From Cervus elaphus (lineage: Eukaryota; Chordata; Mammalia; Artiodactyla; Cervidae), in contig NC_057828.1 of NCBI RefSeq assembly GCF_910594005.1, forward strand, positions 11,916,235-11,980,234: a stretch of 64,000 bases of DNA, in the 5' to 3' direction. Both the position numbers and the translations under genes were made by a program. How positions within the stretch are numbered: the first letter of the stretch is position 1; every line of letters starts with the position of its first letter. The notes under the pieces are model-generated. The model ran no database searches, was not told the origin of the DNA, and was given only the letters and a program-made list of their open reading frames with translations. This document shows, one piece after another, positions 58,071 through 64,000 of this stretch.

Positions 58071-59292
58071 TCTGGTCCATTTAGTTCACTGATTTCTAAA
58101 ATGTTGATGTTTATTCTTGCCATCTCCTGTTTGACCATTTCCAATTTACCTTGTTCATGAACCTAACATTCCAGGTTCCTATGCAGTATTGTTCTTTACA
58201 GCATTGGACTTTACTTCCATCATCAGTCACATCCACAACTGGGCATTGTTTTTACTTTGGGTCAGCCTCTTCAGTCTTTCAGGAGTTATTTTTCCACTCT
58301 TCTCCAGTGGCATATAGAGTACCTATCAACCTGGGAAGTTCATTTTTTGGTATCATATCTTTTTGCCTTTTCATACTGGGAATAAGTGATTCCACAAGAT
58401 GGTGAAGAAGAAGGACTTACACTCATCTTCTCCAATAAGAACTCCAAAATCACAACTGAGTGCTGAACAACCATCAACAGGAGATTGTTGGATCCCACCA
58501 AAAAAAAAAAAAAAAAATACCCCACATTCAAAGGCAAAGGGTAAATCCTAACAAGATGTCAGGAGGGGTGAAATCACATTTAGAATCAAACCCATACCCA
58601 CCAGTGATGCTCAGAGGGCTCAAACAAACCCTTTTATGCACCATGATCCAGGGTCCCACACAAAAGTTTGAGCCAGCCTGCCTTTGAGTGTTTGAATGTC
58701 TCCTGCAGAGCAGGGGTCGGCAGTGGCCTGCTGTGGTGACAGGAGCTTGGCTGCAGCAGACTTGGGAGGCGTGGAGTGAGCCCCACCATAGAGCCACCGA
58801 GAAACAACCCACCCGCTGGAGAGCAAGTATGCTAAAGAAGTTCTCGCATGCTGTGAAAGTTCTAGGGCCAGCAACAGATTTCCCAACCTGGGGATCGGGG
58901 AACGGGACTGAGAACCCCCAGGGAATCTGACTTTGAATCCCAGTGAATTTGATTACAGAACTTCCATGAAACTAGGGAAAAAGACTCTTGGAAGGCAGAA
59001 ACAAAACCTTGTGTGCTCCAAAAGAAAGGAGCAGTGACCCCATGAGAGACTGAGCCAGACTCTCCTGTGAGCGTCCCGGAGTCACAGCAGAGGTGTGGGT
59101 GGCCAGTGGCCTGCCGTGGGCTGAGGGCACTGAATACAACAGTCATGACAGAAGTCCTCATTAGGAAGGTCAGCATTTCTTCCACTAACCCTGCCCTAAT
59201 TTGGCCTCAGGCCAAAATACAGGGAGGGAATGCAGTCCCACCCATAAACAGAAAATTGGGTTAAAGATTTGCTGAGTATGGCCCTTCCCACC

Positions 59293-59848
59293 AGTTCAGT
59301 TCAGTTCAGTCACTCAGTCGTGTCCCACTCTTTTCGACCCCAAGAATCGCAGCACTCCAGGCCTCCCTGTCCATCACCAGCTCCTGGGGTTTATTCAAAC
59401 TCATGTCCATTGAGTGGGTGATGCCACCCAGCCATCTCATCCTCTGTCATCCCATTCTACTCCTGCCCCCAATCCCTCCCAGCATCAGAGTCTTTTCCAA
59501 TGAGTCAACTCTTCGTGTGAGGTGGCCAAGGTATTGGAGTTTCAGCTTCAGCATCAGTCCTTCCAATGAATATTCAGGACTGATTTCCTTTAGGATGGAC
59601 TGGTTATATCTTCTTGCAGTCCAAGGGACTCTCAAGAATTTCTCCAATACCAAACTTCAAAAGCATCAATTCTTCAGCACTCAGCTTTCTTTATAGTCTG
59701 ACTCTCACATTCATACATAACTACTGGAAAAACTATAGCTATGACTAGACAGACCTTTGCTGGCAAAGCAATGTCTCTGCTTTTTAATATGCTCTCTAGG
59801 TTGGTCATAATTTGTCTTCCAAGGAGCAAGTGTCTTTTAATTTCATAA
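59293..59848 (-). mobile_element. BovB 3' end, antisense
   Basis: Tail repeats at the left ('agttcagttcagttcagtca'), then about 550 bp of BovB including the last RT codons. It ends near 'tcttttaatttcataaataa'. Confidence 0.88.
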
Positions 59849-60194
59849 ATAATCATGAATAAGCATTAATAATCATTAAAGAGAAGGGTATGTGCAAAAT
59901 GGGTAAATGGTGAAGTTCCTCAGCAGTTCCCACAGCATGGATGCCCAGAAAAACATTTCTGGAGAAAGGACAGGGTTCCTTTTGCAGAGTGACCTGGGAG
60001 TTCCTGGCTGATCTGACCTCATCCACTTTGATCACTGCTTATATCAACCACCTCCTCCTTAACTTCCACATATACCCCATTCTCATTGTGTTATTCGAAG
60101 GACATGGGCTAGATTTTCCAGCAAGAAAAACTTGTTTTAATTACGTTGTATGCTTCACACCATCCTTATGAGATCTCATTTTGAATCTGCCTAA
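59849..60194. other. Unannotated sequence
   Basis: No gene or repeat recognised. Opposing short frames at 59853-60035 (-) and 59941-60171 (+) show no domain. Confidence 0.45.
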
Positions 60195-60520
60195 AGGCAG
60201 AGAATCCCTTGGACATCAGGGATGTCAATCCTAAAGGAAATCAACCCTGAATATTCATTGGAAGGACTGAAGCTGAAACTCCAATAATTTGGCCACCTGA
60301 CGTGAAGCTCCGACTCATTGGAAAAGACCCTGATGCTGGGAAATATTGAAGGCAGGAGGAGAAGTGGGCAGCAGAGGATGAGACGGTTGGATGGCAACAC
60401 TGACCCATGGACAGGAGTTTGAGCAAGCTCTAGGAGATAGTGAAGGACAGGGATGCCTGGAATGCTGCATTTCATGGGGTCACAAAGAGTCAGACATGAT
60501 TTAGTGATGAAACAACAAGA
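60195..60520 (+). mobile_element. BovB 3' end, 5'-truncated
   Basis: Sense 3' region from 'aggcagagaatcccttggac' to the tail 'gtgatgaaacaacaaga'. The tail sequence is like that of 6627-7010. Confidence 0.85.
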
Positions 60521-61146
60521 AAGGCAGAGAGGGGTTTATGAGGAAGGTAATATGAGAATTTTCCTAGAAAGCTTTAATCAGTACAGTAGAGGTGTTACTT
60601 GAAAATAGTATTTTGCATATGAAAATATTTTAGAATACTGTTTTCCTAATATATTCAAGAACATATTCTTTCTTGTATCCCACCACTACTAATATGTTTA
60701 AGTTTACTGTTCACACCAGCTGAGTGGAAAAAAGTGAAGCTGATTACCTCACTGCTTCTGGAACTAGATGTGAGGATGAAGTTTCTCTATGCTTATTTTG
60801 ATATTAAGTATCAGGTAGGTTCTACAAAGTTTTAAATGTAAGCGTATAGTGTGTATGTGCATCTTTATTAAGAAGTGAGACTTCTCAACTCAGAGGCCCA
60901 CCTGAGCATGCTCATAAAAATTTACATTTTTATTAACATTGATATAGATGTTACTTTTTTTTTGCTTTTTTTTTTAGATGTTATTTTTACAACCTAATTT
61001 TAAACTTTTAAAAATATATCTAGGTTCTGTGCTACGAATTTCAGTTGTTATCTTTTCAAAAGAATATTAGAGATATAAAAGTGCCAATACCATTTGAAAA
61101 TACTAGCTTGATCAAATGATCTATGCTCATTGCTAACCCGGAAAAT
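60521..61146. other. Unannotated AT-rich sequence
   Basis: No gene or repeat. T-runs lie at 60955-60976. Confidence 0.5.
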
Positions 61147-61320
61147 GATTTTGTCCATCTAATAATGTTGACAGAGGGTGAGATGGTTGGATGGGATCCC
61201 TGATTCAATGGACATGAGTTTGAGCAAACTCTGAGAGATGGTGAAGGACAGGGAAGCCTGGCATGCTGCAGTCTATGGGGTCTTAAAGGGTAGGAAATGA
61301 CTGAGCAACTGAACGACAAC
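61147..61320 (+). mobile_element. BovB 3' end, short
   Basis: About 170 bp of sense BovB 3' region from 'gagggtgagatggttggatg' to 'ctgagcaactgaacgacaac'. Confidence 0.82.
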
Positions 61321-62939
61321 AATATAATATCCAGAGTAGAAACCAATGGTAGTTATTATACAGGAAAAAAAATTGCTTAATGAGGGATACAGGAGTCCTA
61401 AGATACTTCTTAGAAAAAATAAATATTATACACTGTAGTCTTTTATAATAATACTCATTGATATTTCAGCAACCATTTCAGGAGGATTAACAATAACATG
61501 GTCACATGACATGTCGTAACATATAATAATACAGTCATAAATATCCAAAAGACAAAGATTATTAAAAAAAGGATGAAAAAGATAGATAATCTCTACAAAA
61601 TTCCAGTGAAAAACACAACCTAAGAAATATATTTCTTAAATAGAGTCCTTAATCCCAAATCTTATTTTGTGCTACTTCCATGAAGACTTTTTAATCTTTT
61701 TGTTTTACTTTTTTATTATGCCTATAGTACCTACACTTTATAATAATAGAAATAGCAGGTGAAACATGGAAATAGAAAGTGATATTTGTTACAGTTTACC
61801 TAAGCATGGAGCAGAGGTGTTCAATTTGAATCAAGATAAGGTGCTTGGCGTTATATTGAGGCTTTTGCTGAAACACAGCAAAAAACATTAAATCTGTTTT
61901 GAAAAATCTTGTGGTAGTTCAGAAACCTACATCCCTTGGACTGGGTCACTATGAAAGAATAATCTTATTGTTTTCATAGTTAGATGCATTCAAAATAATG
62001 ACGGTTAAAGCTTTAAAGGTAAAAATTCTTAAATAAGAAAACTTAGATGCCTATTGAATTGCCATACAGCATTTGCAAATTGCTAAACAGATAATGTTCA
62101 AGTATTTTGAGATGGAGCCAGAGCTGTGACCTTATAAAACATGAATATATACACTGAATAAAAATCCTTAGTGTTTATTTATATGCCCTGAGATGACCAA
62201 GTTTTAATGAACCAGTTTAGACAATAAAAGAAGTAAATGATAGTTACAGTGATGAGTTTAACCATTTTTACACTTATTGTTTCTCAATTTTAATTAGAAC
62301 AGTATGGTTTTTGAATACGTCATTATAAACCAAACTGAAATGTGACTTGACTTTCCACTGTAAGCCTTTTGGAGCCCTTTAAATCATCTTTATCTAAGAA
62401 GAAAAAAAAGTTGTGAGCAACAATAATATAAAACAACAAGCCCACAATGTTATCAGCAGTGCAGGAGTCACTGGGTTAATCAAAAGCAATTATGTTTGCT
62501 CTCAGAAGCATGGTGTTCAGATATCCTTAAATTGAAGAATTCTGTTCTGATAATATGAAAGTCTTTAGTCTCCTTTAGTAATGATATTCTTTGTATTTAA
62601 ATCACAGCAACATAGTTTGGACTGACCTAATGAGACATAAAATGAGATGCTTTCTTTGACGTAATAAAGGACCTGATTTGGCTGAATTCCCATAGGACCA
62701 TTGTTCCTCGTTTTCCCTCAGTCTGTTCTTGATCGCCAAAAGAATTTTTGCCTGTATTATCACAGTGTGTGACGACTTTTCTTGAGATATTTCTCTACTT
62801 CAAGTGATCCATAGGTTTATGGATTCAGAACTTGAATTTAAATACAGCTATGTCTGTTATCGATCACTTCATTGATGGCTTCCTTGGGCTTACAGATTAC
62901 AGGAAGTTGAAAATAGGGCAGATGTTTTCTTTTTTTAAG
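61321..62939. other. Long stretch without identified genes
   Basis: About 1.6 kb of AT-rich sequence with no recognised repeat or coding frame. Confidence 0.5.
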
Positions 62940-62966
62940 GTTTTTTTTTTTTGGGGGGGGGGGGGT
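62940..62966. repeat. T-run joined to G-run
   Basis: About 13 T followed directly by about 13 G, the only long G homopolymer in the window. It lies next to a second T-run and a SINE-like element. The G-run could pair into a G-quadruplex only with neighbouring strands, and may vary in length. Confidence 0.7.
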
Positions 62967-62974
62967 GGACCATT

Positions 62975-63150
62975 TTTTTTTTAAAGTCTTTGTTGAGTTT
63001 GTTACATTACTACTTCTGTTGTTTCTGTCCTGGGATTACTTTTGGCCATGAGGCATGTATGACCTTAGCTCCCCACCCAGTGACTGAAACTGCACCTCCT
63101 GCCTTGGAAAGTGAAGTGGCAAGCACTGAACTACCAGTGAGGTCCTGAGG
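62975..63150 (-). mobile_element. CHR-like tRNA-derived SINE, antisense
   Basis: A T-rich start is followed by 'tttggccatgaggcatgtat', 'agctccccacccagtgactg' and the antisense tRNA-like head 'ctgaactaccagtgaggtcc'. Diverged, in line with an older family. Confidence 0.62.
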
Positions 63151-63602
63151 CTGATTAATTTTCATTTCGACAGGACCTTTGACCACAACTTCCTGTGAAT
63201 TAAAATGGTGAAATGTGCATTAGAGGATACATTGAAAACTTTTCTGGTTGGTCTAGAAAAATATGTGAAGCATGCTGGTTAAAGGATAAATACCTCTATA
63301 TTGATCAATACTTTTTTTGTTGCCAACGAGAGGTACCAAATCTAGCTAACTTAAGGATATTGTGCATCCTGTGTGTCAAGTGACAGCTACTATGTTGGGC
63401 TTGAGACATCCATGATTGGGAGGTAATGGGAAGGCTTTCTCCTTCTGTGTCTAAATATTGATAGCAATTATGGAGGGGAAAATACAGTGAAACACGTTTA
63501 TTTAACATAAGTGAATTTTCCAGAAAACCAAACTGTACAGTAATTTAGTGGGAGTTGTATAAAGTTGAGTGCCCGTGCCATATTTGAAGAGTTAGGTAGA
63601 AG
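63151..63602. other. Unannotated sequence
   Basis: No gene or repeat recognised. Confidence 0.5.
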
Positions 63603-63961
63603 TTCATTTGTCAGTGCAGGCGTGCATGCTGTCACTTCAGTGATGTCTGACTCTTTGCAGCCATGTGGACTGTAGTCTGCCCGGCTCCTCTATCCATAGG
63701 ATTCTCCAGGCAAGAAGACTGGAGTGGGTTACCATGTCTTCTACAAGAGGATCTTCCTGACCTAGGGATCGAAGCCACATCTGTGCCTCCTGCATTGCAG
63801 GCAGCTTTTTTAACCACTGTGCATTGGAGAAAGAAATGGCAACCCACTCCAGTGTTCTTGCCTGGAGAATCCCAGGGATGGGGTCGCACAGAGTCGGACA
63901 CAACTGAAGTGACTTAGCAGCAGCAGCAGCAGTGCCACCTAGGAATCCCTTCATTTGTCAG
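63603..63961 (-). mobile_element. Bov-tA SINE, antisense, carrying a nested Bov-A
   Basis: The outer SINE runs from the tail at 63619 to its head, which resumes after the nested element ('cacctaggaatccc', 63935-63948). The 12-bp duplication ttcatttgtcag (63603-63614 and 63950-63961) is exact and brackets everything. Confidence 0.92.
63823..63934 (+). mobile_element. Bov-A monomer nested in Bov-tA
   Basis: Core 'ccactccagtgttcttgcct' and tail 'gaagtgacttagcagcagca' in opposite orientation to its host SINE. A short repeat (agtgc / tgtgc) may be its target duplication. CpG sites are kept (gtcgcacagagtcggac), so it is younger than the host element. Confidence 0.88.
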
Positions 63962-64000
63962 AGATGTAGCTAAAGAAACTTTGATGTTATACAGGTTGGT

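Larger units (their letters stand above)
55403..59290 (-). mobile_element. BovB LINE, near full length, with inverted 5' region
   Basis: The - strand part runs from the 3' tail at 55403 through reverse transcriptase, linker and endonuclease to about 58377. Then 58392-59285 carries the BovB 5' region in + orientation, beginning with CAAGATGGTG (58395-58404), the extreme 5' end. The inverted arm thus reached the RNA 5' end, and about 275 bp between the arms is missing compared with the copy at 24043. This matches twin priming. Its right edge directly adjoins another BovB 3' end, which may hide the target duplication. Confidence 0.88.

Noticed and set aside
1..64000. CRISPR arrays, bacterial operons, ribosome binding sites
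   Set aside because: The repeat families are those of a ruminant nuclear genome; no evenly spaced short repeats occur.

Overview
The window is nuclear DNA of a pecoran ruminant (cattle, sheep, goat or a relative). BovB (RTE-clade) LINEs, Bov-tA, Bov-A and Bov-A2 SINEs, CHR-type tRNA-derived SINEs and ruminant-type L1 3' ends occur along its whole length. I could not tell the species. I recognise no host protein-coding exon with confidence. The window reads as AT-rich intergenic or intronic sequence in which mobile elements are the main identifiable content. All family names come from reading the sequence by eye; no database was searched.

Layout. 1-13200: an L1 end, SINEs, a BovB with an inverted 5' part (1215-3445), BovB 3' fragments, and one CpG-rich block at about 7840-8330 that the repeats do not explain. 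13200-24040: a BovB nested in an L1 3' end, several Bov-tA SINEs, a MaLR-type LTR split by a SINE, and an older LTR-like stretch. 24043-28256: the most complete BovB, on the + strand, with an extra 1.1 kb of 5' sequence. 31664-32640: a 3'-truncated BovB. 33016-40977: a complete betaretrovirus-like (class II, ERVK-type) provirus on the - strand. 41100-54740: SINEs, L1 ends, a solo-LTR-like block and the BovB with the longest open reverse transcriptase frame (48182-49860). 54778-59848: BovB copies, one of them again with an inverted 5' part. 59850-64000: BovB 3' fragments, a CHR-like SINE and a SINE nested in a SINE.

The provirus is the most interesting object. Its two 473-bp LTRs differ at only two positions and share an identical-length GA/TC microsatellite. 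A 6-bp target duplication (catacc) flanks them. A tRNA-Lys3-type primer binding site and a polypurine tract are in the right places. The interior, however, is thoroughly dead. The gag stops at codon 3 and most of capsid is missing. The protease has Asn for its catalytic Asp, and dUTPase/protease carries stops. The reverse transcriptase has lost part of its fingers and its YxDD box and contains a SINE. The integrase lacks its catalytic Glu, and env has several stops. Young LTRs around an old, broken interior suggest a defective lineage moved in trans by a competent relative, or LTR homogenisation by gene conversion.

BovB supplies the machinery thought to mobilise the Bov-tA and Bov-A SINEs, which share its 3' end. 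All BovB copies here are disrupted. Where target duplications are readable, I give them.
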